A DNA stretch of 64,000 nt, taken from assembly GCF_017498065.1 (NCBI RefSeq), contig NZ_JAGDFX010000001.1, positions 186,001-250,000 of the forward strand. The letters run 5' to 3'. Of this stretch, positions 37,516 to 47,795 are shown piece by piece (position 1 is the stretch's first letter; each line of letters opens with the position of its first letter). The notes under the pieces are model-generated. The model saw only the letters and a list, made by a program, of their open reading frames with translations, was not told where the DNA came from and did no database searches. Origin of the DNA: Oceanisphaera pacifica (GTDB taxonomy: Bacteria; Pseudomonadota; Gammaproteobacteria; Enterobacterales; Aeromonadaceae). Position numbers and translations under genes: made by a program.

Positions 37516-39425
37516 TTATTGGTAGTGCAGGTCATATCGACCATGGTAAAACCGCCTTAGTGCGCGCCCTCACGGGCGTCAACACCGATCGTTTAAAGGA
37601 CGAGCAGCAAAGAGGCATTACCATTAGCTTAGGCTATGCCTATCAGCAACTAGCGCAGGATGTCACCTTAGGTTTTGTTGATGTACCGGGCCACGAGAGC
37701 TTAATTCATACCATGGTTGCTGGGGCGACTGGCATTGAGTATGCCATGCTAGTGGTGGCGGCTGATGATGGCGTGATGCCGCAAACTCTTGAGCATATCG
37801 CCATTTTATCGTTACTGGGGTTAACACAGGGCTGCGTGGTGATCACCAAATACGATAAAGCCCAACCCGAGCAGCTGGCACACACTCAGCAACAGCTCAC
37901 TCAAGTATTAGCCCATAGTTTTTTAGCCGAGGCGCCGCAATTTGTGGTCGATAGTTTATCGGGCTGGGGCATAACTGAACTGAGTACATTTTTACAACAG
38001 CAGGCCAGCCAACAGCTCGGCGTGCGCGCTGATGGACTCTTTCGCTTAGCCATTGATCGCGCTTTTACCCTAGACGGCCAAGGCACAGTCGTCACTGGCA
38101 CCGTACACGGCGGCGCCTTTGCGCTTAATAACCCACAGTCTAAATTGCGTTTAATGCCCGCTAATACGCCGGTTAGGGTGCGCAGTATTCATGCCCAAAA
38201 TCAGCCGAGCACCCGTGCCACTACCGGCCAACGTTGTGCTTTTAATATTGCCAATATTGCCAAAGAAGCCATCAAGCGTGGCGACTGGTTAGCCGATGAG
38301 CGCTGTTTTACCCCTTCAACGCGCATAGATGTAGCGTTAAGCTTACTGCCCGATATAGCAACGCCCATTGCCACTTGGACGCCGGTGCACCTTCATATTG
38401 GCGCTGCTCATGTGATGGCCAGAGTCGTCCCCTTGAGTGGCAACAAGTTACAAGCAGGAGAAAAAGGCTTGGCTCAGCTGGTATTTGAAGAAACTGTGTG
38501 TGCCATGCCAAGCGACCGCTTTATTATTCGCGATACCCAAGCCAAACATACCTTAGGTGGCGGCTGCGTGCTGGATGCCAAAGCCCCCGATCGTAAGCGC
38601 CGCACACAGGCACGTTTAAACTGGCTAGCCGCCATCGCCCGCTTTTTAGTGGATCAAGATATTTCAAGCTTGTTGAGCCAGGCCCCCTATGGCATTGATA
38701 GCCCCCTTATGCAGCGCCTAAGCAACAGGGATATTGCATCACTTAGCATACCAAATAGCGCCTTATGGGTGACTCCTACGGGAACAAAGCAGACAGCCAT
38801 ATTAATTGATGCAACATTATGGCAAGCAAAGCTGACCCACATTATGACCACACTCGCCCAGGCTCACCAACGCTATCCCGATGAACCCGGCATAGAAGGG
38901 GCTCGCTTACGCCGCATGACAGATCCGGCTATGCCCCTGCCGTTATGGCAAGGCGCATTAGCACAATTAGTTAAAGAGCGGCAGTTAATATTGCAAGGGG
39001 CTTGGTATCGTCTACCCGAGCATACGGTGAGCTTAAGTCACTCAGAGCAAGTGCTTGCAGAGCGCATTCTTCACTTAGCGCAACTAGGCCAATATGATCC
39101 CCCTTGGGTACGAGATATGGCCAGCCAACTTGAAACGCCAGAACAAGACATACGTCAATTAGCCCGTAAGCTAGTGCAACAGGGCCTGCTATATCAAGTT
39201 CGCCCCGACTTGTTTTATCATCACCGGCATATTGAGCAGCTGGCGATATTATTACGCGAATATCCTAAAAACCAAGGAGTGAGAGCAGCAGAGTTACGCG
39301 ACAAGCTACAGCTGGGACGCAAAAGAACACTGCAAATACTCGAGTTTTTTCAACGAATTGGCTATAGCCGACGCTTAAAAGACCGACATGTGATCCGTAC
39401 CGACAATATGCTATTTACAAGCTAG
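37512..39425 (+). CDS. selB: SelB, selenocysteine-specific elongation factor
   Basis: Delivers Sec-tRNA(Sec) to ribosomes paused at UGA next to a SECIS. The 637-residue protein has GTPase motifs GHIDHGKT (residues 7-14), DVPGHE (near 57) and TKYDKA (near 117), then domains II-III and winged-helix domains (about 380-637) whose last one binds the SECIS stem. The frame opens six codons earlier, but ATG 37512 gives the family start [14 protein letters not shown]. Confidence 0.96.
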   Translation: MIIGSAGHIDHGKTALVRALTGVNTDRLKDEQQRGITISLGYAYQQLAQDVTLGFVDVPGHESLIHTMVAGATGIEYAMLVVAADDGVMPQTLEHIAILSLLGLTQGCVVITKYDKAQPEQLAHTQQQLTQVLAHSFLAEAPQFVVDSLSGWGITELSTFLQQQASQQLGVRADGLFRLAIDRAFTLDGQGTVVTGTVHGGAFALNNPQSKLRLMPANTPVRVRSIHAQNQPSTRATTGQRCAFNIANIAKEAIKRGDWLADERCFTPSTRIDVALSLLPDIATPIATWTPVHLHIGAAHVMARVVPLSGNKLQAGEKGLAQLVFEETVCAMPSDRFIIRDTQAKHTLGGGCVLDAKAPDRKRRTQARLNWLAAIARFLVDQDISSLLSQAPYGIDSPLMQRLSNRDIASLSIPNSALWVTPTGTKQTAILIDATLWQAKLTHIMTTLAQAHQRYPDEPGIEGARLRRMTDPAMPLPLWQGALAQLVKERQLILQGAWYRLPEHTVSLSHSEQVLAERILHLAQLGQYDPPWVRDMASQLETPEQDIRQLARKLVQQGLLYQVRPDLFYHHRHIEQLAILLREYPKNQGVRAAELRDKLQLGRKRTLQILEFFQRIGYSRRLKDRHVIRTDNMLFTS

Positions 39426-39482
39426 TGTAATCTTGGCATTGTGCATATAAAGTGATGGCCAACGCCAATATCACCCTATTTT

Positions 39483-39578
39483 GGAAAGTAATCGCATCCG
39501 GTGGTGCGGCTGGGCTTCAAACCCAGTTGGGGGTGTTAGACACTCCTAGGTAAGTTCGACTCCTACTACTTTCCGCCA
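39483..39578 (+). tRNA. selC: tRNA-Sec (anticodon TCA)
   Basis: 96 nt including encoded CCA. The features special to tRNA(Sec) are visible: an 8-bp acceptor stem (GGAAAGTA / TACTTTCC), discriminator G, anticodon TCA at 39517-39519 in the loop CTTCAAA closed by CTGGG/CCCAG, a long variable arm (GGGGGTGTTAGACACTCCTA) and a GTTCGACTCCT T-loop. It is very similar to E. coli selC. It lies 57 bases after selB. Confidence 0.97.
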
Positions 39579-39639
39579 TACTATCACTCTCGCCTTATCC
39601 TCAAACCATGGTTAACTTTTCACGCCTAGGACGATATTG

Positions 39640-40422
39640 ATGGACGATGCTCTCTTTGAACATATTCTCCCCAGCCAAGTCGTCAATACAGTGACAGGGA
39701 CTCCTTTTACCTTGGCAAGCGAAGTGCCACTTGCCATTACCCTTAATGGTATTAATCATGCCGTTATGATGGTGAGCCCTTATCAGCTAGACGCTTTTAT
39801 TATCGGTTTTTTATTAACTGAGGGCATCATTCAGCACCATAGGGATATTCACGATTTTGAGTTTCTTCATCAACAAGATGCCATTATCGCTCATGTCACC
39901 TTGGCTAATCGCTGCCATCAACCCTGGCAAGAACAAAGACGTAATTTAGCTGGCCGTACTGGATGTGGCTTATGTGGTATAGAGTCGTTACATGCCGCGC
40001 TACCTGATCTTCCTCCTTTAGACGCCCACCCATTGCCCAGCACACCAGCGCTAATGGGGTTACGTGAGCAGCTTCCTGAATGGCAAAAGCTCAATCAAAG
40101 CAGTGGCGCCCTGCATGCCGCTTTTTTTGCCGATAGAACAGGGAATATACTGTTTGCAGGCGAGGATGTAGGCCGCCATAATGCCCTCGATAAGCTGTTG
40201 GGTTGGCATCATCGCCAGCAAGATCATGGCAAGGGAATTATCTTAGTCACTAGCCGCTGTAGCATAGAGTTAATTCTAAAAATGGTGCGTACCCAGCAAC
40301 CCACACTGGTCACGCTTAGCCCCCCTACCACCCTTGCCGTTACCCAAGCGCGGCATTATCAACTTAACTTGATACATTTGCCCTATCAGCAGCCACCCAG
40401 AGTGTATGCAAGATCCTGCTAA
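39640..40422 (+). CDS. fdhD: FdhD, formate dehydrogenase sulfurtransferase
   Basis: FdhD moves sulfur from IscS to the molybdenum cofactor of formate dehydrogenase. The 260-residue protein carries the catalytic CxxC as C109 and C112 in GCGLCG, and the GEDVGRHNALDKLLG and SRCSIELILKM segments typical of the family. TTG 39637 is in frame just before, but AGGA at 39628-39631 fits ATG 39640. With selA, selB, selC, fdhE and the structural genes it completes a self-contained locus; only selD and cofactor synthesis must come from elsewhere. Confidence 0.95.
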   Translation: MDDALFEHILPSQVVNTVTGTPFTLASEVPLAITLNGINHAVMMVSPYQLDAFIIGFLLTEGIIQHHRDIHDFEFLHQQDAIIAHVTLANRCHQPWQEQRRNLAGRTGCGLCGIESLHAALPDLPPLDAHPLPSTPALMGLREQLPEWQKLNQSSGALHAAFFADRTGNILFAGEDVGRHNALDKLLGWHHRQQDHGKGIILVTSRCSIELILKMVRTQQPTLVTLSPPTTLAVTQARHYQLNLIHLPYQQPPRVYARSC

Positions 40423-40517
40423 CTGCGCTCGACTGAGTCACCACCGCAAGAAAATCGATACTTTATTTAAAAATAAGTAACATACAGTCTTGGCTGGCAT
40501 ACATTAAGGAATATCCC

Positions 40518-41681
40518 TTGCACATCTATTTAGTGGGCGGCGCGGTACGAGATGCCTTATTAGGTTTACCTGTTTACGATAAAGACTATGTGGTGGTGGG
40601 CGCACTGCCCGAACAACTACTGCAACTAGGCTATCAACAAGTAGGCAAAGACTTTCCGGTATTTTTACACCCCGACAGCAAAAATGAATATGCCCTAGCT
40701 CGCACCGAGCGCAAAGCCGGCACTGGCTATACCGGCTTTATCTGCGAATTTGGCCCCAATGTTACGTTAGAAGATGACTTAAGTCGGCGCGATCTCACCA
40801 TTAATGCCATTGCCCAACAGCAAGACGGAACCCTGATTGACCCCTATGGTGGCCAAGCAGACATTGCCCAGCGCACCTTACGCCATGTGTCTGATGCCTT
40901 TATTGAAGATCCCTTACGAGTGTTACGGGTGGCGCGTTTTGCTGCTCGCTTTCATCAATTAGGTTTTAGTGTGGCTCCAGAAACTCACGCCCTAATGCAG
41001 CAAATGGCAGACAGTGGCGAGCTAATGAGCCTCACGCCTGAGCGCGTGTGGAAAGAGACAGAAAAAGCCTTGGCCTGTGATCAGCCGCAGGTATTTTTTG
41101 AGGTGTTATATCACTGCCATGCGCTGGCGGCATTGTTCCCTGAGCTAGCGCCGTTATGGGACACTACTGACACAAGCTCTGAACAACAGATAAGTGCATT
41201 ACAAGCGCTCAAATACAGCGCTCAGTTGGCAAATACCTTGGAAAAAACGTTAACGACGAGAGTGGCTTGTCGCTTTGCCGTGCTATGTCAAACGCTCGAT
41301 ACAGACACGATTAGCGCCTTATGCCAGCGCATTAAAGTACCTAGCGAGCATAAAGAATTAGCGCTGCTGGCCAGTCGTTGGCACGCTCATATTCATCAGC
41401 TTGGCCAGCCTGGCTTAGCGCAGGCCGAGGAAGTGTTAGCGTTATATCAAGCAACCGATGCCTGGCGCAGACCCGAACGTTTCGCGCAATTATTGCTGTG
41501 CGCCCACGCCGACGCAGGGCTTGCCCATTACCCACAAGGCACTCGGTTATGGCAGTGGTTTAATGAACTAAAAACCATTACCGCACAGCCATTTGTTGCC
41601 CAAGGATTGAAAGGCCCCGCCATTGGCGAGGCCATCTTTCAAGCGAGACTAGAACGTCTTAAGCAGATCTTAAAAGAGTAA
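40518..41681 (+). CDS. cca: CCA-adding tRNA nucleotidyltransferase, HD motif lost
   Basis: Adds or repairs the 3' CCA of tRNAs. The 387-residue protein starts at TTG 40518 (AAGGA at 40506-40510) with HIYLVGGAVRDALLG, catalytic aspartates D21 and D23 in YDKDYVVVG, RRDLTINAI near 92 and the RVARFAARFHQLGF segment near 140. E. coli Cca (412) has a C-terminal HD phosphohydrolase domain; here the expected FATLCHDLGK region reads FAVLCQTLDTD, so the HD pair is missing and the usual metal histidines are not apparent. It likely keeps CCA addition but not the 2'-nucleotidase/phosphatase activities. Confidence 0.92.
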   Translation: MHIYLVGGAVRDALLGLPVYDKDYVVVGALPEQLLQLGYQQVGKDFPVFLHPDSKNEYALARTERKAGTGYTGFICEFGPNVTLEDDLSRRDLTINAIAQQQDGTLIDPYGGQADIAQRTLRHVSDAFIEDPLRVLRVARFAARFHQLGFSVAPETHALMQQMADSGELMSLTPERVWKETEKALACDQPQVFFEVLYHCHALAALFPELAPLWDTTDTSSEQQISALQALKYSAQLANTLEKTLTTRVACRFAVLCQTLDTDTISALCQRIKVPSEHKELALLASRWHAHIHQLGQPGLAQAEEVLALYQATDAWRRPERFAQLLLCAHADAGLAHYPQGTRLWQWFNELKTITAQPFVAQGLKGPAIGEAIFQARLERLKQILKE

Positions 41682-41739
41682 GGAAGGGAGAGCTAGAAAC
41701 CGAAAGCTCAACATTCAAATAGTCTTGGCGCTATTATGC

Positions 41740-42543
41740 TTACATCTGACCTGACAGCACAACAAATAGCACTGCGCCTAGCCCTAAGCGATACCAAACA
41801 AATGGCATAATACCGATACGATTAATCAGCGTTAAAAACAGATGAATACACGCCAGTGCACTGACAAATGAGACAATCACGCCTAAGCCAATCGCGCCCC
41901 AAGGAATAGTCGCACCGGCAGTCAGTAAGCCTGTCGCTTGATGACTGCCCGCTAAAAAGATAATGGGAATTGACATCAAAAAAGAAAAACGGGCCGCTGC
42001 ATCTCGCGTCATACCAATCATTAACCCTGCTGTTAACGTAATACCGCTTCGGGAAGTACCGGGTATCAACGCCAGTGCTTGAGCACAGCCTAGCCACAAG
42101 GCACCACGCCAACCGGTTTGATATTCCCCTTTATAATGTTGAGCGACCTTATCTGCCCGCCATAGCAAGAGCCCAAATACGATAGTAGCAACAGCAATTA
42201 CCCAACCCGAGCGTAAAAAATCAGCAATAAAGCTACCAAATAGCACACCCACAATGCAGGCGGGAATGGTGGCCAAAATAATACACCAAGCCAGCTTAGA
42301 CTCTGCATTTTGCGCCTTGCCGCTTATCGAACTTAACCAAGCCACTGCTAGGCTTGCCACTTCTTTGCGAAAGTAATACACCACCGCCAATAAACTACCC
42401 AAGTGTACGGCAACATCAAACGCCATACCTTGATCTTCCCAACCCAATAGTACTGAGGGTAAAATAAGGTGCGCCGAGCTAGAAATAGGTAAAAACTCAG
42501 TAAAGCCCTGAATAAGAGCCAATAATATGGCGTGCACTTCCAT
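41740..42543 (-). CDS. uppP: Undecaprenyl-diphosphatase UppP/BacA
   Basis: Integral membrane phosphatase that recycles undecaprenyl diphosphate for peptidoglycan synthesis. In the 267-residue protein the two family motifs are [16 protein letters not shown] (residues 14-29, with the catalytic Glu and Ser) and PGTSRSGIT near 170. Seven or eight hydrophobic helices. AAGGA precedes ATG 42543. Convergent with cca, as part of the E. coli cca-bacA-folB-plsY order. Confidence 0.95.
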   Translation of the reverse strand: MEVHAILLALIQGFTEFLPISSSAHLILPSVLLGWEDQGMAFDVAVHLGSLLAVVYYFRKEVASLAVAWLSSISGKAQNAESKLAWCIILATIPACIVGVLFGSFIADFLRSGWVIAVATIVFGLLLWRADKVAQHYKGEYQTGWRGALWLGCAQALALIPGTSRSGITLTAGLMIGMTRDAAARFSFLMSIPIIFLAGSHQATGLLTAGATIPWGAIGLGVIVSFVSALACIHLFLTLINRIGIMPFVWYRLGLGAVLFVVLSGQM

Positions 42544-42637
42544 TACGTGGTCCTTTAAGTGTGTAACCTCAATACGTTAATCACATAAGATGACAGCCTA
42601 ATGACGACTAGGTTCCCTTATGGCATTTAGCGCACAG

Positions 42638-42988
42638 TTAAGCAAAGCGCTCAATTTCAACGCCTACACCAGCCGCATTCGCCACCGCAGTGAGCTTAGT
42701 AAGGCGCACTTTAACGGATTGCACTGCAAAGCGGTGAAGAATCAACTCAGCGACTCGCTCCGCCATGGTTTCCACCAATTCAAACTGGTGTTGCTCAGCA
42801 TACTCTGTCACTAACTGCGACAAAGTCGCATAGTCTAGTGCTTTATTTATATCATCATCGCTGGCCGCTGGGGCATTGTTGTACCCCATTTCTAAATCAA
42901 AACGCAGCTTTTGCTGAATACCTTTTTCCCACTCATAAACGCCTATGGTGGTGAGCACTTCTAGGCCTTGCACAAACACTTTATCCAT
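42638..42988 (-). CDS. folB: FolB, dihydroneopterin aldolase
   Basis: Folate-pathway enzyme that cleaves dihydroneopterin to glycolaldehyde and the hydroxymethyl pterin. The 116-residue protein opens MDKVFVQGLEVLTTIGVYEWEKG, with the family's IGVYEWE active-site segment, followed by LDYATLSQLVTEYAE and LVETMAERVAELIL. Divergent from plsY, as in E. coli. Confidence 0.94.
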   Translation of the reverse strand: MDKVFVQGLEVLTTIGVYEWEKGIQQKLRFDLEMGYNNAPAASDDDINKALDYATLSQLVTEYAEQHQFELVETMAERVAELILHRFAVQSVKVRLTKLTAVANAAGVGVEIERFA

Positions 42989-43136
42989 CGTCTCTATCTT
43001 CTGTTAAGCTGGTAATTAGGTTCGCAATCGAGTTGCGTCGGCTAGCAAAAGTCCTTGTTTACAACCCTAGTTAGCCTGCCAATCGCTCGGTTTAGGTTCG
43101 CAATAGTAACGGATTGACCCCGAGGTATAAACCGCA

Positions 43137-43760
43137 ATGACGGCGCTCATTTTCTTGATGATTGTACTTGCCTACTTAGGGGGTTCTGTCTCCAGCGCCG
43201 TGCTGATCTCTCGTCTCTACCGTTTACCCGACCCTCGCCTACATGGTTCCGGCAATCCGGGAGCCACCAATGTGCTACGCACTGGTAATAGAAGCGCTGC
43301 GGTATGGGTATTATTACTCGACATTATGAAAGGCACACTGCCCGTGTACTTGGCGTGGTTTTTAGATATCAGCCCGCTGTACTTGGCTTTTATTGGCATG
43401 GCAGCCTGTTTAGGCCATATGTTTCCGCTGTTTTTTCACTTTCGAGGTGGCAAAGCGGTCGCGACCGCTCTGGGGACACTATTACCCTTAGGCATGGATA
43501 TGACAGGCCTGATGATGCTGACCTGGTTAGTGTGTTTAGGACTCTTTGGCTATTCCTCTTTGGCGTCTTTACTGACCGCTTTAGTCGCCCCACTTTACGT
43601 GTACTTTATTAAACCTGAATACACGCTTTCCGTCTCTTTGCTCTCTTGTCTGATTATCTTGCGCCATCACGGCAATATCAGTCGCCTGTATCACCGCCAA
43701 GAAAAACCCATTATCGAGCGGTTTAAGAAAGAAGATAAAGAGAACAGCGCCAAGCGCTAA
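43137..43760 (+). CDS. plsY: PlsY, acyl-phosphate glycerol-3-phosphate acyltransferase
   Basis: Inner-membrane enzyme that acylates glycerol 3-phosphate in phospholipid synthesis. The 207-residue protein has five or so hydrophobic helices and the three PlsY motifs: [14 protein letters not shown] near 38, [18 protein letters not shown] near 98 and the late [10 protein letters not shown] segment. Its last codons lie in the long inverted repeat 43741-43836. Confidence 0.94.
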   Translation: MTALIFLMIVLAYLGGSVSSAVLISRLYRLPDPRLHGSGNPGATNVLRTGNRSAAVWVLLLDIMKGTLPVYLAWFLDISPLYLAFIGMAACLGHMFPLFFHFRGGKAVATALGTLLPLGMDMTGLMMLTWLVCLGLFGYSSLASLLTALVAPLYVYFIKPEYTLSVSLLSCLIILRHHGNISRLYHRQEKPIIERFKKEDKENSAKR

Positions 43761-43836
43761 GCACCAAGCGCCCAGCTAAAAATAACAACCAAAACAGTTT
43801 TTGTTTAGCTAGGCGCTTGGTGCTCGGCGCTGTTCT
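43741..43836. repeat. Long inverted repeat joining the 3' ends of plsY and tsaD
   Basis: AGAACAGCGCC at 43741 pairs with GGCGCTGTTCT at 43826, and a 21-base arm at 43760-43780 (AGCACCAAGCGCCCAGCTAA plus A) pairs with 43804-43824 in 20 of 21 positions; a small AAGCGCTA block is unpaired. The element includes the plsY stop codon and abuts the tsaD stop, and should act as a terminator in both directions. It is built from the GCGCC-rich repeat family in both orientations. Confidence 0.85.
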
Positions 43837-44861
43837 TAAACAGCCGTTAGCTCGTCTAGCGGCCAGCGAGGGCGCGCACGCACGGCTAGTGGCTCTGTAT
43901 CGCCGGCTTTTAAACGCTGTAATCCAGCAAAGGCGATCATGGCACCATTATCGGTACAATATTCATTGCGCGGATAAAAGGCTTCCCCATTCAGGCTCGT
44001 CATTAACTCACTCAGCTGGGCGCGTAACGATACATTAGCGCTTACGCCACCTGCTACTACTAATCGGTTTAAGCCAGTTTGCGTTAACGCTCGCTTACAT
44101 TTAATGGCTAAAGTATCGACCACTGCTTGCTGAAACGCATGAGCAATATCGGCCCGAGTTTGTTGATTATCTCGCCCCGCGGCCACTTCCTCAGCCATGG
44201 CAGTAGCGGTGGCGGTTTTTAAGCCAGAAAAACTAAAATCTAAACCCGGTTTAGCAGTCATAGGGCGAGGGAATATAAAACGCTCCGGCGTACCCGATTC
44301 AGCTAGCTTGGCTAAGCGAGGGCCGCCTGGGTAATCTAAATCCATTAACTTGGCTGTTTTATCAAAAGCCTCACCCGCGGCATCATCAACTGACTCACCC
44401 AATATTTGATAGCGCCCAATACCATCAACACGCACCAGTAATGTATGGCCTCCGGACACCAATAAGGCGACAAACGGAAATGCAGGGGCATCGTCTTCTA
44501 ACATAGGCGCCAGTAAATGCCCTTCCATATGATGCACAGCCACTGCCGGTTTATCCCAAGCAAAAGCCAGGCTGCGACCAATGGTGGCCCCCACCATTAA
44601 CGCCCCCATTAAGCCCGGTCCTGCGGTAAAGGCCACGCCATCAATATCGTCTTTGCTGCAACCGGCATCGGCCAATGCTGCTTCAATTAAGGGAATGGTT
44701 TTACGAATATGGTCACGACTCGCAAGCTCCGGCACAACGCCGCCATAGTCCGCATGCAATGCCACTTGGCTATATAATTGGTGAGCCATAATGCCCAGCT
44801 TATCGTCATAAATGGCGATGCCAGTTTCATCACAAGAGGTTTCTATTCCTAATACACGCAT
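43836..44861 (-). CDS. tsaD: TsaD, tRNA t6A37 threonylcarbamoyltransferase subunit
   Basis: Transfers threonylcarbamoyl to A37 of ANN-decoding tRNAs with TsaB/TsaE. The 341-residue ASKHA-fold protein shows [16 protein letters not shown] (residues 5-20), the metal histidines in HHMEGH near 110-115, the [10 protein letters not shown] motif near 130 and GGVSAN near 275. An upstream ATG at 44870 would add three residues; ATG 44861 gives the common family start [12 protein letters not shown]. Confidence 0.95.
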   Translation of the reverse strand: MRVLGIETSCDETGIAIYDDKLGIMAHQLYSQVALHADYGGVVPELASRDHIRKTIPLIEAALADAGCSKDDIDGVAFTAGPGLMGALMVGATIGRSLAFAWDKPAVAVHHMEGHLLAPMLEDDAPAFPFVALLVSGGHTLLVRVDGIGRYQILGESVDDAAGEAFDKTAKLMDLDYPGGPRLAKLAESGTPERFIFPRPMTAKPGLDFSFSGLKTATATAMAEEVAAGRDNQQTRADIAHAFQQAVVDTLAIKCKRALTQTGLNRLVVAGGVSANVSLRAQLSELMTSLNGEAFYPRNEYCTDNGAMIAFAGLQRLKAGDTEPLAVRARPRWPLDELTAV

Positions 44862-44969
44862 GTTAGTCATTCAAAGCTGTCGAAAAAGTGGGAGTTATGT
44901 TACCCTTTAAGTGGTTTTTTAACCAGCGAACCTCTGTGGGACTTTACTTTAGGTTAGGGTTCAGAGTAG

Positions 44970-45251
<282 letters not shown>

Positions 45252-45266
45252 GTTGTTATTGATCTC

Positions 45267-45710
45267 ATGTCCTTAAAAGAGCAACTCTCTGAACAGCAAA
45301 AAATTGCCATGCGTGCCAAAGACAAGGCGCGCCTCGGCACCTTGCGTATGCTGCTGGCAGAGATCAAACAAAAAGAGATAGATAGCCACGAAAGCTTGAC
45401 CGATGAAGCTATCGTCACCATAGTTACCAAAATGGTAAAACAGCGCAAAGACGCCGCTTCTATTTATGATGAAGCTGGTCGTAAAGAACTTGCTGATGGT
45501 GAGCGTCAAGAAATCGTGGTGCTGCAAGAGTTTTTGCCGCAACCTCTTAGCGCAGACGAACTGGAAACTTTACTCACTGCTGCCATTGCCGATACCGGCG
45601 CAAATGGCATGCAAGATATGGGTAAAGTAATGGCGGTATTAAAACCGCAAATCCAGGGGCGTGCAGATATGGGTAAGGTAAGCGCGAGCATTAAAGCCAA
45701 ACTGGCTTAA
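45267..45710 (+). CDS. yqeY: GatB/YqeY domain protein
   Basis: A 147-residue protein related to the tail domain of GatB (Asp/Glu-tRNA amidotransferase), commonly inserted between rpsU and dnaG outside the enterics. Markers: MSLKEQLSEQQKIAMRAKDK, RLGTLRMLLAEIKQKEID and the C-terminal GKVMAVLKPQIQGRADMGKV. No amidotransferase activity is established. It starts 15 bases after rpsU. Confidence 0.92.
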   Translation: MSLKEQLSEQQKIAMRAKDKARLGTLRMLLAEIKQKEIDSHESLTDEAIVTIVTKMVKQRKDAASIYDEAGRKELADGERQEIVVLQEFLPQPLSADELETLLTAAIADTGANGMQDMGKVMAVLKPQIQGRADMGKVSASIKAKLA

Positions 45711-45734
45711 AAGCAAAGCGATACCCTACTAACG

Positions 45735-45769
45735 AGCCGTGCCTCTTTTGGGGCACGGCTTTGTTTTTT
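45735..45769 (+). terminator. Internal terminator before dnaG
   Basis: AGCCGTGCC (45735-45743) pairs perfectly with GGCACGGCT (45752-45760), then TTGTTTTTT. It lies between yqeY and dnaG and corresponds to the attenuating terminator known between rpsU and dnaG in E. coli, keeping primase levels below those of S21. Confidence 0.88.
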
Positions 45770-45789
45770 CTTCGCTATCCCGGTGAATC

Positions 45790-47565
45790 ATGTCAGGCAG
45801 AATCCCCCAATCATTTATTGACGACCTTTTGGCTAGAACCGATATCGTCGATCTTATCGATCAGCGGGTAAAGCTCAAAAAAACGGGTAAAAATTATCAA
45901 GCCTGCTGCCCATTTCATAACGAAAAGTCCCCCTCTTTTACCGTCAGTCACGAAAAACAGTTTTATCACTGTTTTGGTTGTGGTGCCCACGGCACAGTGC
46001 TGGGCTTTTTAATGGAATACGATGGCTTAGAGTTTTTAGATGCCATAGACGAGCTCGCCAGTATGCACGGGCTAACCGTGCCACGCGAGAACAGCAAGTC
46101 CTCACTTAGCCCACAACAACAAGCGGCCGCTAAAGCGGTACGCCAAGACTTATATGCCCAGCTGAACGACATTAGTCGCTTTTATCAAACTCAGCTGCGC
46201 CAATCACAAGACGCCATTCAGTATCTCAAAAAACGCGGCCTAAGCGGTGAAGTGGTCAAACGCTTTAACATCGGCTATGTACCCGAGCAATGGGATAGCG
46301 TAAAGCGTCAATTTGCCCCTAATAATGAAGCCGAACATCAGCTTACTGAAGGCGGCATGCTGATTAAAAGTGATAGTGGCCGAGTATACGACCGCTTTCG
46401 CGATCGTATTATGTTTCCTATTCACGATCGCCGTGGCCGTGTAATTGGCTTTGGTGGCCGTGTGTTAGGTGATGGCACCCCTAAATATTTAAACTCGCCA
46501 GAAACGCCGGTGTTCCATAAGGGCCGAGAGCTATATGGCTTATATGAAGTTCGCCAAGCTCACCGTAATCCTGAGCGCATCTTAATTGTAGAAGGCTATA
46601 TGGATGTGGTCGCGCTTGCGCAATTTGGCATCGACTATGCCGTAGCAAGCCTAGGCACCGCCACCACACCCGAGCATCTACAGTTGCTATTTCGTACCAC
46701 TCGTGAAGTTATTTGTTGCTACGACGGCGATCGCGCTGGACGAGAAGCCGCATGGCGCGCACTCGAAAATGCGCTACCATTACTACAAGATGGTCGTAGC
46801 TTAAAATTTGTTTTTTTACCCGATGGTGATGACCCAGACACTCGAGTGCGTAAACTGGGTAAAGACGCCTTTACCCAAGAGCTGGAGCAAGCGCAAGATT
46901 TTGGTGACTTCTTATTTGAACGCCTGGGCCAAAATGCCATGACAGGTGACGCTGGCCAGCATGAATTAGCCAATAAAGCGGCAGAAGCCATTATGCGAGT
47001 ACCAGAAGGATTCACCCGCGAAGGGCTAATTACTCAACTCTCTCGACAGCTAAACTGGGGGGAAAATGAGCGACGAGTGCGCGACTTATTTAGCCGATTG
47101 CAGCCAAGTGGGTCAACAACAACCGACTCTAGGCCAATAAATTCAAAGATAAAGCTCACACCTATTCGCCGAGCTATTGCACTTGTGCTACAATATCCGG
47201 CTGCGGCGTCTAACTTGCCTGATATGCCAGAATTCACCGAGCTGACTATGCCCGGTATGGATTTACTGCGAGACCTACTCGCTCAAATACGAGCTCAGCC
47301 CAGTATTACCACAGCTCAGCTGCTTGAACATTGGCGTGGACACAGCTTTGCAAAAGCATTGGCAAGACTTGCAATGGCAGAAGAGCTGTTTGCAGGCGAG
47401 AATATAGAGCAAGAGCTACAAGATACTTTCGTCGTCCTAATTAACGATTATCTTGAAAGTCATATCGACATGCTGCAACAAAAGAGCAAACAAGGCGGTC
47501 TAACGCCGATAGAAACACAAGAATTAATGCTATTACTCAGCGAAAGTAAAGCAAATAATAACTGA
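45790..47565 (+). CDS. dnaG: DnaG primase
   Basis: Makes RNA primers at the replication fork. In the 591-residue protein the zinc-ribbon (C40-H43...C61-C64 type: CCPFHNEKSPSF and YHCFGCGAHG) is followed by the RNA polymerase basic groove (RFNIGYVP), GFGGRVLGDGTPKYLNSPET, and TOPRIM motifs EGYMDVVALAQFG near 270 and YDGDRAGREAAWRA near 310. The C-terminal helical domain (about 445-591) binds DnaB. Confidence 0.97.
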   Translation: MSGRIPQSFIDDLLARTDIVDLIDQRVKLKKTGKNYQACCPFHNEKSPSFTVSHEKQFYHCFGCGAHGTVLGFLMEYDGLEFLDAIDELASMHGLTVPRENSKSSLSPQQQAAAKAVRQDLYAQLNDISRFYQTQLRQSQDAIQYLKKRGLSGEVVKRFNIGYVPEQWDSVKRQFAPNNEAEHQLTEGGMLIKSDSGRVYDRFRDRIMFPIHDRRGRVIGFGGRVLGDGTPKYLNSPETPVFHKGRELYGLYEVRQAHRNPERILIVEGYMDVVALAQFGIDYAVASLGTATTPEHLQLLFRTTREVICCYDGDRAGREAAWRALENALPLLQDGRSLKFVFLPDGDDPDTRVRKLGKDAFTQELEQAQDFGDFLFERLGQNAMTGDAGQHELANKAAEAIMRVPEGFTREGLITQLSRQLNWGENERRVRDLFSRLQPSGSTTTDSRPINSKIKLTPIRRAIALVLQYPAAASNLPDMPEFTELTMPGMDLLRDLLAQIRAQPSITTAQLLEHWRGHSFAKALARLAMAEELFAGENIEQELQDTFVVLINDYLESHIDMLQQKSKQGGLTPIETQELMLLLSESKANNN

Positions 47566-47795
47566 ACATTGAAAATTGAGGGTTATGCCCTCATATAGTA
47601 ACTAAACCCGATAAGCGGGCATTATAAAATCCTAGAAGCTGCAACACCCCCATGACTAAGTCTGGCGTGTTAGCAGGCATACACCAACAACACAGCGGCG
47701 TTGGTTAAGTTTTGTTATCACCGGCTGATTATGTATCACACTAGTGTGTACCTAATTGCCTACACCCTCTTGCAACATCTAACCGGACGAGTTCT

